Shown here piece after piece: positions 23,306-38,000 of a stretch of DNA of 64,000 nt; positions within the stretch are counted from its first letter, which is position 1; every line of letters begins with the position of its first letter. The stretch lies in assembly GCF_027580225.2 (NCBI RefSeq), contig NC_073355.2:22863501-22927500 (forward strand). Reading direction: 5' to 3'. Source of the DNA: Misgurnus anguillicaudatus (lineage: Eukaryota; Chordata; Actinopteri; Cypriniformes; Cobitidae). The notes beneath the pieces were generated by a model. It saw only the letters and a list, made by a program, of their open reading frames with translations. It was not told where the DNA came from and did not search any database. A program made the position numbers and the translations under genes.

Positions 23306-26300
23306 CTGTGTGGAGTAGAGAGAGAGGGGATAGAGTAAACGGAAGAGAAAGAAAGAGCCACGCAGCTGTAGCGCATCATTCCGTATCATTACACAAGAAT
23401 GCATCACTCATCAGCCATGCGTAACAAAAGATAAAAAGAACAATTGAAATATTTTAATTAGCTTTTTATCATCTCTGTGATATTGAAGGGTAAATAATTA
23501 CTAGTTTGGTATTGAATATTTAGATCATTACCAATGGGATGAGTACCATGTGTACACGATCAGTCACTGGCAGTGCATGACCACGATCACGAGGATTGAT
23601 TCATCATGATTCAGTGTACTCATAAGTGCCTAATGGGGTCTTTCTATAAATATTTGACCGGCACGGAATTCTGTTTGAGGATTCCCGTCTGCCACCCATT
23701 TCCGGGCCAGAACTACAGCAGTGGGTCAATATGTTGGCCTGCTGTTTGTTTACACTGCTCTAGCTGGCCCATTTATTTCCTTTGTCAATAATCACAGTTA
23801 ATCTGGAAAGTCAACACGGATCTGCAGCGTGCAGAGAGGGCGACATCGTAACCTGTGTGGGAATTAGTTTGTTCTCAACATGCTGTATTATAAACCATCA
23901 ATCAGGCATTAAAAACTCCACTTGACAGTGGTTTAAAAACACCCAAAAAGACTGTGCAATAACGCTGAAATATAAACGGGCTGAGCAACTTTAGGGTTGA
24001 TGCAATAGGTTTAATCTCTCTTACCAGCAGAGACAAAGAAGATTCCAGCACTGAGAATGACATTGTGTCGGCTCCTATAAAACTCACTGGCAGCCACACA
24101 CAAACCTCCCATGAACAGAAGTCCAACACTCATGATGGGGAAGATACTGGATGCTCTCACAGCTCCTAGGGGAGAAACGGGCAGACAAACACACACAGTT
24201 GTGTCATTATAAATAGCACAGAGGGCCTCTTCGCACACAAAAGCATAAAACGTATTCATGATGTGTTCATGCAGATTGTAGCTTTTTGTGAAATCAGTTT
24301 AGATTTAAATTGATCAAATATGTAACATAAACAGTGTTCCCGTCATGCTAAAATACAGAATATGGTAAAAGATATGAAATGTGACACCCGTTCGTCTAGT
24401 TAACAATACCCTACAGCCATGAATGTATTCACAACATAGCACAGCCTCTTGTGCCATATGGCTTAAATATAATCACCAATGACTTTTGTTGGCAGCTTGT
24501 CTATTTAAGGGTTACCAACATAATGACATATAAGTTCACACACTTTAATATTTTTGGATATGTCATTTAAATTTCACTTCTGTCTCAAATGCCCCTCTAC
24601 ACTGTTAGAAAAAATGGTCTCGAGCTACCTTTAAAAAAGCCCCTTATATCAGGGGTGTCACGATTCTCCAAATCCTCAATTCGATTACGTTTTAGATTCT
24701 AAGGTACTCAACACGTCTTGCTTGGCAAGCCGACCGAACGTGACATGGGGGCGTGGCAGCATCAACGTTTCCATTTTTTTATTCGAAGTTCAAGGTTGTG
24801 ACTTAATTTTGATCGATTTCGATTTAAAATCGAAATCGTGACACCCTTACCTAATACTGTACCAGTATATACATATATTTGTTACATACAAATCTGAGGT
24901 ACTAATATGAACTCCTTTGATGCCCCATTGACCACTAGGGACCATTTTTTGACAATTTGTAAATAGGCATCAAGAGAATGTCACATAGGTATTTTGACTA
25001 TTAAATCCATCCTCAGTGAGCCATCTGTAGTTGCTCTTAAGATATTTCCTTGAGGCGATTTCTTAAGTCTTCCCTGATTTGAGCACCGCAATAGACACCA
25101 TCTGTCCAAAACGCCTCATACTTTCTCCTCCCAATTATTTGCGGAGGGTTCTGATGCAGAGAACGCAGCACACATGGGGCTACTCAGACCAAACCCCTCA
25201 CTCCCTTCACCTCTTCACTGTGTTTTAAATCAAGCTTGATCAGCCTCTTCTGAAATAGGATAAAAGCTAAAGGAGGCATCGGAGAGTGTCAGGATCAATG
25301 TCAATAGCCAAGCTGACTGCCCTTATCAGCATGCCGCTGCTATGCGTACTGCATCGCTACAGCATTTGCCCTTCAGAACCGTTTTCCTCTCAAAGACAAA
25401 CATTTTGGCACAAGAGGGGTACTTACATTTACAGATAAAATAACAACATGTGATAGGGGTTTTCAGATCTGAAAGTGTGTCAGCTTTCTCTAATCTCAAG
25501 TCAACCTTTAAGCGGCCTTTGAAATCACAATTAGACTTTAGCGGTTAGTTTTTGAGACTGTGCGTGTTAGTTTTGAGGCCATTCTCAGCAATGTCAAATT
25601 TACAGTCGTTCTTATCAGGAAAATGCACAAGGCATGCACTAGTAGGCCTACTATACAAATTTTGGTTCAGTTAAATGCACTAAAAAAATAATAATGTATC
25701 TGATGATTTCACCTGCTGCAGACTAGCAAGTAACAAATCGCGGTTCATGGCTGTATAGCCTACTAACATAAAAAACGAGCGAAAAGCCCCGGCAATATTT
25801 TAGGATCAAAGCGGGAACAATGTCAAATGTGCATTTCAAATGAGTTCATGGGGAATTTATCTTTTGATATAAAAACTGAAAACTTTTTACCTGATCATAT
25901 TAATTGATTAAATATTCAATAGTTTTAATAAAATAAATATAAAGATTACAGTCTTTTTTTATAAAGAAAAGAACATTTGCAATAGGTATTACCTCAAATG
26001 TTTTCTGTGTTTTCTTTTTCTTTGAGAAGAGCTCAGATGCAAAACCCTCAGATGCAAAAAGGGCAATGTTTTCTTGTAAATTAGCAGTTATTTATCATAT
26101 GTTTAGGTTCAGTAATTTCACTTTAATGCCAATGAAAAGGTTATTAGTCAGTAAATGTTTTATTTTCACTAATGTCATTTTCTTGGTATTTAACTGTTTT
26201 AGTCTCCACTCACTCTTTAATGTCCTTTTTTGAATAAAGACTCAAAAATTCAGTCAATATCCAATATATTCGGTAAAAAACCTCTTGAAACTTCAGTGCG

Positions 26301-29300
26301 CTTAGAGGACTTTGCTGAAAATTCAATGTGGTACTGGATTCTGGCAAAAACTGGTATTTCTAAATGGTCTGAGGCAGGGATTAAGCGGATTTAAAGAGAA
26401 ATTATTTGATGAATGTATAATACGTGCCAAAAGTCTAATTTTTAACGAAAAAGTGTTTAAAACAATAATTTTGCAGTTTCAACGCTGGTGTGGGAATAAC
26501 CAACCCATTCTCACCAAAAAAACATACAAATGACACGCAGTGTGATTATCGTGCAATAGATACACCAAATTTTGCGTGCATTTGATACGCCAGTCCTTCC
26601 CATTCACTTATATGGCGAATCGTTTCGTGTCGTTTTATTTATTGTTTTCTCATTTGTTTTCTGTTTTTTTTCCCATTGTCACTTGGGTTTAGGGTTAGAA
26701 CAAATTTTTTGTTATAAAAAAATGACATCCTAACCCAAACCCCATCTCTAACCTCAACTCCAAACGACCATGGCTTAAATATAGACAAAAACATAGAGAA
26801 ACCTGTATATTAAATAACCTGCTTAAACAAATTTGAAATCTAACCCTAAACCCAAGCGAAAATGGTTTAAAAAACAGAAAACAAATGAGAAACCAATAAA
26901 TAAAACGACACAAAACGATTCACACTATAAGTGAATGGGAAGGACTGGCGTATCATATGCACGCAAAAGCGGAATTTGGCGTATCTATTGCACGATAATC
27001 ACACTGCGTGTCATTTGTACACATATTGGTGAGAATGGATAGGAATAACACAGGTAACCTTAAGATTAATGAACTTTTCCCAATACAACAAAAATTAAAT
27101 GGATTCAAATGACCTTAAACACTGGAAGTTAATTATACACAATTATATTGGATCAGATGTAAACCCACTCATTGATGGACAGATGGGGTCCGTTCTTCGT
27201 AGACTGCACTCTATGGCTTTGTTTTCGTTCTGAAGCAGAACAAATGTCATCCTCGTTCTCATTTCTTCCTTCTCTCCTATCATTTCTCATTCTCCTGGGT
27301 GGATCAGCAGTCTCTCATGGCACACCTCATTAATATATTGGTGCCCAGGGGAAGACAAAATACTCCTCCATCATCCAATTTTCCTGCCATCCTTGAGAAA
27401 TGGATCAGTGGCCGAGCCGTGCTTAATTACAGCTGGAAACGGTGGATATTTATTGAGGAGGACTATATGGAGTGTTAGCATGCAAAGAGTTGACATATGC
27501 GTCCTTGATGGCTCCGGGGGCACTGTCAGGCTGATGGGTAAGATCTCTGCAGGGTAAGACCTTCATGGGGTGACTGGGTTCTGAAACGTTTACTCTTGTC
27601 TTGCACGACTGATGCTTTGAGTTTGTAAATTACAGCAGATGGATGGGCTTTTTTGGTTAAGGGCATACAGTTGCATAATAAAGCTGCATTAGAGAATACT
27701 GAAAATGTTAAAGACATTTCAGTTTTTGCTGAATAAAAAGAATATAGCTGGTCTATGTGCATTGGACATTTTTGTACACTCGGGCCCTGATTTACTAAAC
27801 TCCTAAATAAAGTGCACTAATTTGCCTATGCAGTTTATAAATCACAAAATGTCTATCGGGAGTGATTTTCTAAACACACACACACATGTTTTTGTAAATT
27901 TGGGGAAAAATTCACTTGGTGCTCTTACTTAACAATTGATTTCAACATGTCACCATTAACAATGTACAATATTGCCATTATACTGTATAAAAATAATATT
28001 CTAAATATAATAATTTAGTAGAAACCATGCAAGCATGATAAAGGATGCGGTTCTCTGATTCATATTAATAACACAGAAAACATAACAATGCTCATAAGGA
28101 GAGACAGCCATCTCAAGGGTAACCAAAGTGCTTCAATAAGACAGAGAGACAGATAAAGATCAAGAGAAAGAGCGAAACAGAACAGTAGGTGCATCACATA
28201 CTTATGCATGATTCTATGGGCCGTTTCGTAGTCTTAATATACAGTAGTGTAAGAAATGGGTTTGCACTGAAGAATGTGACAATGCATTGCGTACCCGCCT
28301 GCATGCACTTTATCAACCAAATAAATATTGTGGAATGTTAGACAGTTCATGCGCTCAATAGCTTTGCGTATGGAAAGGGCTGGGCTAAATTTGTTAAAGC
28401 TTATTACAATGCATCAAATGTATTTAAAACTTTTAAAACTATTTTTTAAAGGTTAGTTGCCACGTAGTGCATATTATATAGTGTATAGTACACTATTTGG
28501 ACTAATATACATGGAATGGACAGCAATACCTTTTAACTGCATTTTTTTCCTTCATAAAAAGACTTTCACTTATTCCCAATCTCCTCACAAAATGTTTATT
28601 TGCAGCGCTCATGAATGCATTTCACTGCAATCCTTGTCTGACTGACAGTCAGTGGCAATTGAAACATTTTTACAGAGCTGTGAATGATGCTACAATGCAA
28701 AGCTTTAAACCATTCCTCTGGGCTTTTGTTTACACAGTCCTTGTTTCCCTTAGTCTTGGTAGGATGTCTGTATTTGTTACTTCTCGAATGCCCAAACAAA
28801 CAGGCAGCATGCAGACACAGACTGTGTTAGACTTGTCTTCTCTGGATCTTTAAGATAACTATTGTAAACAGTTATTGACAAAAATCGTGCTTGCTGTGTT
28901 ATTTTTTTTTTTTTGCATGCAGTAAGATCTTTTATCAGTGATGAGGAAAAATGAAAATTTGCTGTTAATTTACTAACCCTTAAGCCATCCACGATGTAGG
29001 TGACATGTTTTCTTTAGTAGAACAGTAGGATTTTCATTTCATGGTTCACCAAGGACCACAATTTTAGATAAAAACTTGTCACCTACATCTTGGTTGCAAT
29101 GAAAGCAAAATTAAGCCCCGGAGTATACTCTGTTTTTTACATGTACGTGAACGTACGCATAAGGTTGAACTCACAGCTTTGCAAATTATAGTTAATTTGA
29201 CTCACACGTGTACACAGACATTCAACACATGCACATTGCAACAAAATACAATGCATTTCCTGGGCTACATACTACATTCGACCAACGCCTACAATGTACG

Positions 29301-32300
29301 CAGTGTTTCAAAAATCTGGCAGTGCGCTTACACTATACACACTCTTCTGATGACAAAAATTGCGTTATATACGTGGAGTCGTGGACCCTCGCATACGCAT
29401 ATAAAATGGATCAGCCTTTATGCACTGAAAAAAATAAAGGCTGGATTCACTTAAAAATATAGTGCATAATTTATGCATCCATTTTTTTAAAGTAAGTATT
29501 ACATGGAATTTTAAGCAATTTATGCAAGTGCTTAAAATTTCAAGTAAAACTTGGGCTACTTAAGAAAGTGGATGCAAAAATTATGCACTATATTTTTAAG
29601 TAAATCCAGCTTATAATTTTTTTCAGTGTGGTCCAGTTTTACACATACACGAATGTGCGCGTGATGCAATTTTTGTCATCTGAAGACGTGCATACAGTAA
29701 CCTGCGTACATTGTATGCGTAGGTTGTGCACACGCATACAGGAGTACTGGATGTGGGCCATGAGAGGTATTGTTAATTGTCGCAACGCGCATGCGTCGAA
29801 TGTCAGCGCATGTGTATGAATCAAATGAACTATGCTTTGCAAGGCTTTGCGTTCGACTGTATGCTCGCGTATACGTAAAAATGTAGACTATAACCAAGGT
29901 TTGAGGGTGAGTAAATTACCAGCAGTTTTCTTTTGTGAACTATCCCTATGAAGTAACACGTAAAAAATATTTTTAATCCATGGTTGGGTCAAAAAAGGGA
30001 CAAATCTAAGTGTTGGGTTTGATTATCCCATATCTAACCCAACAATAGGTTTAAACAACCCAGCATTTTGGGTTGAACCAACTTAGCATACTGTATGTCA
30101 ATTTATAACCAAATGGTTGGGTTTGTCACTTTTTGACCAACCATGGGATAACCTATATGCTGTTATTATTCTGTTAAACACAAAGGATAAATTGCACATA
30201 GCTATTGCATACAGCAGTTCCAGTTCATCAGTTTGTCAAGCACCAATAAAGACAAAAAGCATCAGAGCACCCAATCAAAATATGACTCATATGCTATATT
30301 TATATTTTTACACTTTTTTATAGTTTTGTATGAAGCAGAACAAAACTGAATACTAAATTTTGTCTTGTACACATTCACATTCAAATTCATAAATTACATA
30401 ACACACTAGTTTATACATTTTGGGTGAGTGTGAAAACTGGAAAGCTTTGGCACTTTAAATTTTGATCTGTTTAGCACACATTTTCTTTGACTTTATTTAT
30501 GTTCACATTGAATTATTTAGCAGATGCTTTTATCCAAATGAGAGAGACTTAAGAGTAAAAAAATATATAAAGCTATGTTTTCAATTGAATGGAAATCAAA
30601 ATCTGAAAAAATATGGATGAGCAAACATGACGGAATTTTCATGTTTGATTCTAACATCCTTTTAATGTGCAACTGCATGCATCCCATATGCATTTCTGCA
30701 GGAGTGTTACATAATCACAGGCATCTGCTGTGTGTCTCATCATAAATGAGACGATTCACATAAACACGCACAAACAAAAACATAAGCGTCATAAGGAGAG
30801 AATTAATATTCCAAAAATGTGAATACATTTACACAGTGGAGCCAGTTAAAGAAGATGTCATTTAAACAGTACAACCAAATGGCCAGAACAATGGCTTGTG
30901 GGTAAGCATGATTTATCACGAAGCATAAACCATCACATGCTTGAATGCATGCATCTACTTTGTTCAGCTTCAGTCACCATGCAATTTCAAGACACCCTGA
31001 ATCTAATCTATAAAATGGTAAAATGTGTGGAGGTCATTGCAAAAACTAAAGAAACCCAGCAGGACTAAATGACGAAAATACATTTGACCAATATGAGTCT
31101 TCTGTATGCATATCATCACTCTCTGGGTAAATGTGTGATGGTTGAGATTTGTAACATTTGATAGCGGTCGGGAGTTGTGGGTTTTTGTGTGTCAGTGGTG
31201 AGGGTAAGTTCCCTCCCTGGGTTTGGGTTTCATTGGAAATTCATGCTCAGTTTGATATTTTGCAGTGTTTGGTTAAAGGAACACGCCGACTTTTAGAGAC
31301 TCTGGGCTCTATAATACACCTGGCGCAATGCAGCGCAATTGTATTTTGCTAGTTTCAACCCGGCGTAATTATCATTTTCACGTTTAGCGCCACGTTGTTT
31401 AAATAGCAAATGCATTTGCGCCCAATTTTGCGCCCATGGGTGTTCAGTTCAGGGGTGCGTTTCCCAAACAACGACGTAACTCGTTGCTGAACGACCATAG
31501 TACGATGCATCGTTGGAGAAACAAACTACCTTGTCGCAACTGTTTCCCGAAAGCATAGTAATTTTGTCGCACATTCGTCATTTAAACGATGTTGGTTTAA
31601 CAACATAGTTGATGATGTCACGTGGGAGGTGAAGCACTAATTAATCTGCGCATATCGATTTAATGTCAGATTATTGCTGTAAATAACATATATTGCATCG
31701 GAAGACTGATTTTGTTATCGTGATTTAGTTATCTATTGTTTATCTTCAAGATATTTAATTCACGCGCAAGTTCCCTCTTACGTCACTCATCCCAGGGATT
31801 CCCCAGGGTCTTAAAGCTCGTAGGGCTGTGCACATCCGCAGTTTTCAAATGCAGCGCTTTCATTCTGTTTACAAATTTAAAGACGTAAATTAAAATGGTA
31901 ATATATATTAGAATGATGGATATTGACTGTACTACATGTTTTTGCGTATTTTTTTTCAAAAGCATGATCAATGTAAGTCTACATATGATAATAACAAGGA
32001 ACGATGCTTCTAACGACAGGTCAAAAGCTGTCGTTCCAATGACACAAGTTAGCGATGCAGTTTGCGAATGTTCGTTTGAAGGATGGTTTCGGGAAACACC
32101 AAATCGTTGAACGATGTTAGTAACGATGGAACCTACGATCGTTGGTTAACGATTCTTTTGGGAAGCGCACCCCTGGTCTGAAAACGAGGTGTGTTCAGGT
32201 GCATTACTGGCGTGTGCTGCTATTTTGAGGCAACTAAAATAGACTACTCCATTGACCAACAAAAACCTGGTCTAAAGTCGCAATATTGTTTTTGTTATTT

Positions 32301-34957
32301 AATAAGCGCGTTAGAAATATGCGTCTATAAATACACTTGGATGCGCAGCAGCACAAAAACTCTTTAAATACTAAAAATTAAAGGATTAAAATGTAAAAGA
32401 TTATTATTGAGTCCCGTGGACATAAATAAGCAACGATTATGACAAGTTAGAAGGCGTTAAGTAAACAAATGCTTTGCTTTAAACATGCATCTAATTTTAC
32501 ATGTTTTTTTTTTTTAAATGCTATCACACAGATTTATTGTATATGATGACTCTGTGGATATGGTGAGATGAGAAACATTTGTAAGTAATGCTTTAAAAAA
32601 AAACATGCCGCTGTCCGAGTGCTAAAATGGCCTCTGCACGTTTGTGAATTTTTTATCTCCTGTTTGTTACAAAAAAAGTATTTTTAGAGTACAAACAGTT
32701 TCTTCCATATTTGCAAATTATGAGATTACAATGATTATGTAGGATATCAATTATAGGCTGGGAAAAGATTAATCGCGATTAATCGCATACAAAATAAAAG
32801 CATAACATATGAGTTTGTGCTGTGTGTAATTATTATGTACATATAAATACGCACACATTTATGTATGTATTCTAGAAACATTTACATGTGTATATATATT
32901 TATTTATATTTTTATATATTCTATATTATATATAAATAAAAAATGTATACATAAATTAAAAATCTGACATGAATATATGTATGTGTGTGTGGTTAAATAT
33001 ACACAATTATTACACACAGTACACACACATATATTATTCAAAAAATAACTTTTATTTTGTATGCGATTATTTGCGATTAATCTTTTCCCAGCCCTAATAA
33101 TATATTTACAGCAATTAAAAGCCTGCTATTTGTACTTCTATGACTGAAAGAAAACATCTTTTAAAGGTTTTAATAAAAAAGAACAATTTCAATACAAATG
33201 TAAACAACACAATTATTTAACATTAATCTTAAACTAGTGGTCTTCTTCCTCTGCTTAGTTTTTCAGTTTATAAATTCCGCTGTCTAGGAATTAGGCATGG
33301 CTCCAGCGCAACTTGCTTTTAAAGGGGATGAGAGCTGAGACTCTCATTGGTTTATTTCACGTTAGCCCCGAAACACACCCGTTACTCATTACAAGAATAG
33401 GAACAACTCTTTTAGGCCGTGCGCTTGGCGCATAAACCATTTTACCTCTTGTTAAATTAGCAAAAGTGGAATCGGACAAGCCCATTTAGACCGTGCACCG
33501 TGCGCTTTAGACCATGTGCTTAGATCGTTAAAATAGGGCCCTATTCACTGTATCCCCCACTGTATGTAGTTAGATAAGTGCATACATATCATTTTCATCT
33601 CCGTGCGTCCCGTAACTGTCTGACGCACTTACCGCTAACCTAGCTTTGCACAAAGACTGGGCTCCGGCTAGCATACTGCTCCCAATAAGTGACAAAATAA
33701 CTCCAACATTTTCCTATTTATATGTTGTGATTTGTATGTCACAGCGTGTACAAATGTCTTTTAACCGTATACATCCTGGAAACTATATATTCAGGAAGCA
33801 AAGCACTGCTACTTGGGCAAAAAATGTTGGTGTTATTTTGTCACTTTTGGGAGCAGTATGCTAGATCAGTGGTTCTCAAACTGGGGTCCAGGGCCCCCAG
33901 GGGGGCCGTGAGATGGTGCCGGGGGGCCCCAGCTTTATAACATTTTATAAAATACATTAATTTATAATGAATTCTATGTAATTAAACCTAAAAGATTAAG
34001 GCTACTAACCAACAGCACTACTTTGTATAATATAATTTTATTGTTTTTTTATTAAAATGTTACGTTTTAGAACAAATTTGTCATAAATTTTCTTTGGGGG
34101 GCCGCGAAGGAATGCACCGTATATAAGCGGGGCCGCACGCTGAAAAAGTTTGAGAACCACTGTGCTAGATGGATAGATTTGCGCTAAGCTAGGCTAGCGG
34201 TGGGTGCGTCAGACAGAGTTACGAGACGCATGGAGATGAAAATGGTATGTATTGACTTATCTAACTCTTGGGGATACGGTGAATAAGCTAAAGTCCCAAA
34301 AAGTCGACGTGTTCCTTTAGGGCAGATGAAACACCATTTATCTTAAACCATTAATAATATTTTGGTAACACTTTACATTAGGTTACTTTTTTAAAAATGT
34401 TTGTATGCTTACATTAACACACACTTCATTAAAACATCAAAGTCTCATCTAGTGCCTGCACTCTCAGATAAAAGGTACAAAAGCTGTCACTGGGGCGATA
34501 CCCTTTGAAAAAAAATCTATGTAGTACCACAAAGGGACAACTTTGTACGAAATGTACCTTTATTTTTGGGAGTTAGTGTTAAACGTTCCTTAAAAAACTG
34601 TCCCCTCACGTGCTGTCAATTATTGTTCATAGAAATCACTGCAGATGTGTGTTGTTTTGACAGACTTACGTAGTAAATACTCTGCTGCGTCCTGTTCATA
34701 ATCTGCATCTTCTGGAAAGTGGTCAATCTTCTTACATACACCTCGAAACGTTCCTGCAGCCATGAAGAACAGATAAACAGACTGTTAGTCTCCATTTCTC
34801 TGTGTGTTGTGTTCGACATCGGCGTGTATAAATGTGCACACAACAGGAATCCATTTTTTAGTGTAAGCGCAAACAGTAAACATGTCTTAATGTGTTTACT
34901 TTACTGTGTTCTCTTATGCATTTATCAGGTCAGTGAGCACAGCCCTGGTAAGCTGCT

Positions 34958-35012
<55 letters not shown>

Positions 35013-38000
35013 ACGTATGCATGCCGTCTTGTGCATTCCCTCACAACCCCTGTTCACTCGGCTGTGCGCTCAAGATGACAAATGAACAAAAATAACACTT
35101 CTGCCCTCAGGCGTAACATGTGACCGGCTAATGAAGAGGTTTATCGTACCAAATACATGCGCCCTATGTGGGGGAAACCGTTGTGACACATGCTGTCACA
35201 TTCTTAACAAGAATAAAAAAAGGGTACACAGCTCAAACACTCTGTTTGTGCGTTTGTGTATTATTTCGAGGAATCCTGATGCATCATCTACTCTTTATAT
35301 AATATATCAATGTTAAACAGTGCAGAGCGAATAAACACACACGCTACAGGAATCCATTTACCAAGCCCCAAAGAGATCTGAAACTGTTAGACACAGACGA
35401 CTCTTTTTAAAGGGACAGTTCACCCAAAAATACAAATTGTTACAAACTGTAATCATTTGCTCACTCTCATGTCTCCTGTTTGCATTTATATTTTGTGTTC
35501 AAAACATTTAAGGAGATAATTTAATAAATATTTGGTTGGGTGAATTCAAGACAGTCATACTGGATGAAACTGTGGCTGCGTCCGAAAACTCTAAATTGCT
35601 GCCTTCTGAGGCAGCTTTCCAAGGCAGCAAGGCATCAAGGCATGTCCGAATTCAATGTTTGGTTTACTTCCTGTCTCCTGAGATACCTATGCGTGGACGT
35701 ACATTAAGAATGTGATTGGTCGAGTCCGGTCGAGTTCGAAAAAATAAAATGGCGGCCAAGGACGCGACTGGACCACCAATTTAGTGTAAATAAGGGTATA
35801 TTTTCACTTTTTACACCTTTTAATTGCATTTCTAGCGAGAAATTAGTATTGTAGTTTTCAAATATGTGATTAGTTATCACAAAGGCGCTCTCTGTTTAAA
35901 TTTCAAACATGCTGCCTTAGAAGTGTGTCCGAAAGTCTTTCTCTGAGCTACCTTCATGCCTCCGAAGTCATTTCCTCATGAGGCAGCGAGGCAACAACAA
36001 CAACAACAACAACAACCTTTATTTATAAAGCACATTTAACACAATAGAAATTGATCCAAAGTGCTGTACATAAGGGAAACAACTACAAATGTCCAAAAGC
36101 TAAGGAATAAAAATATGTCTTCAGATTAGATTTAAAACTGTCCAATGATGGAGCAGACCTCACATGATAAGGGAGAGCATTCCAAAGCATGGGCCCAGCC
36201 ACAGAAAAGGCCCGATCACCCTTTAATTTGTAACGACTTCGTGGCACATTTAAAAGCAAATGGTTTGAAGATCTAAGTGCCCTAACAGGAAAATAAGGTA
36301 CAATTAGATCACTAATATACCTAGGTGCACAGCCAGACAACCCCTTATAAACAAACATAAAAATCTTAAAATCAACTCGAAACTTAATAGAAAGCCAGTG
36401 AAGAGATACCAAAACAGGTGAAATATGATGCTTCTTTCTAGACCCAGTCAAAAGTCTTGCAGCTGCATTTTGAACAATTTGTAGTTGAGATAGTGAAGAT
36501 TGAGAAAGACCACAATAAAAAGAGTTGCAATAGTCTAATCTTGATGTCACAAATGCATGAATTGCAACTTCTAAATCTTTTGTTGAGAGAAGATTCTTCA
36601 ACTTTGCAATGGATCTTAAATGGAAAAAGCTTCCTTTAATAACCACACTAATATGTGTGTCAAAGAATAGTGAAGAGTCAAAGATTATTCCAAGGTTTTT
36701 GACTTGGGTGCATACATTTGTTGAGAGAGGACCTAACTGGGCTTTCAGGGCTGGAACAGAATCTGCCGGACAACCAAGAATTAAAACATCTGTTTTTTCC
36801 TCATTTAGCTGCAGAAAATTATTTGTCATCCACCTTTTAATATCATCTACACATTCCAATAACACATCGAATGACGCAGTGGTGTCAAGTCTTACTGGAA
36901 GGTAAAGCTGAGAATCATCTGCATAACAGTGATATGAAATGTTGTACTTCTGGAAAATGTGGGCCAAAGGCAGCATATAAAGGGAAAACAATAATGGTCC
37001 CAAAATAGATCCCTGGGGCACACCAAACAAAACGGGTGCAGATGATGATGAACAATTTCCAACATTTACAGAGAAAGTCCTCATCTCAAGGTAGGAGGCA
37101 AACCACTTTAATGCAACGAGTCACTGCCTTGAGTTTTCGGACGCAGCATATGTTTTTGGGAGATGACTACATTTAGGGAGATAACCAAGTATTTAAAGGT
37201 GCAGTGTGTAAATTGTAGCGACATCTAGTGGTGAGGTGCTGGTGAATTCACTGCTTACCCCTCGTTTTTTAATCACATAGAGAAGCTACGGTAGCCACCA
37301 CCGGACAAAGATATCATCGGAGACAACTTAGTAAAAAAAGTTTGTCCATTAAGGATTTTTGTAGAAACATGGCGGCACAAAATGGCGACTTCCATGTAAG
37401 GGGACCCTCTGTGTATGCAGATAAAAACGTCTCATTCTAAGGTAATAAATACATAACGGTTCATTATGAAAGGTCTTTATACACCCCTGATAATATAGTT
37501 ATATTATTTAGCATTTCTGTCAAGAGATCCTTCTTAAAATTACACACTGCACCTTTAAGACTGGTGGGAACCACATGGAGTATTTAAAGATAAAATATTT
37601 ATAATAGTAAAATACGATTTCTATCCAGACACATACTGTATATAAAACATACTGAGGTTGGTCACCGAATATGAAAAAACCATACTGACCCACATTATGG
37701 CATGTGTCATTTTATGCATGTGTCCATATGCATGTTTGTGTATTTGTATGATGAGAGAAAAGTCGCCTCTCTGGTGGACAGTGACGACTCTGAATGATTC
37801 AGAATGAATCAGGGCACCCAGGCTTTTTCAGAAATCCCCTCTGGTTTGCCATACACCCCTCCACCACCATCAACTGCCTGTGTTTGTCAACGGGTGACCT
37901 GACAGACTGCCCATTTACAGCTATTCACTTTCTCTATTCACTTTCGCAAACACAAACGTATCTGCCTGCTCATAACACAGACAGGATGATCAAAAATGAA

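Larger units (their letters stand above)
31304..33541. mobile_element. GGGCYCTATWWTA-ended element inserted in the 31277 element
   Basis: The ends GGGCTCTATAATACACC and GTTAAAATAGGGCCC are similar inverted repeats, bounded by the two pieces of the host left arm. It is about 2.2 kb with two further elements inside. No transposase is seen. Confidence 0.7.
31277..34316. mobile_element. AGGAACACG-family foldback element expanded by nested insertions
   Basis: The ends AGGAACACGCCGACTTTT and AAAAGTCGACGTGTTCCT are preceded by TTAA (31273-31276) and followed by TTAG. The left arm is split: it resumes at 33542 (TATTCACTGTATCCCC), matching the inverse of 34268-34290. The right arm is split by a hAT-like element at 33867-34162. 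Confidence 0.85.

Noticed and set aside
34719..35078. 119-residue frame with Cys-Val repeats
   Set aside because: It is antisense to cacng3 exon 2 and then runs through the GT microsatellite.
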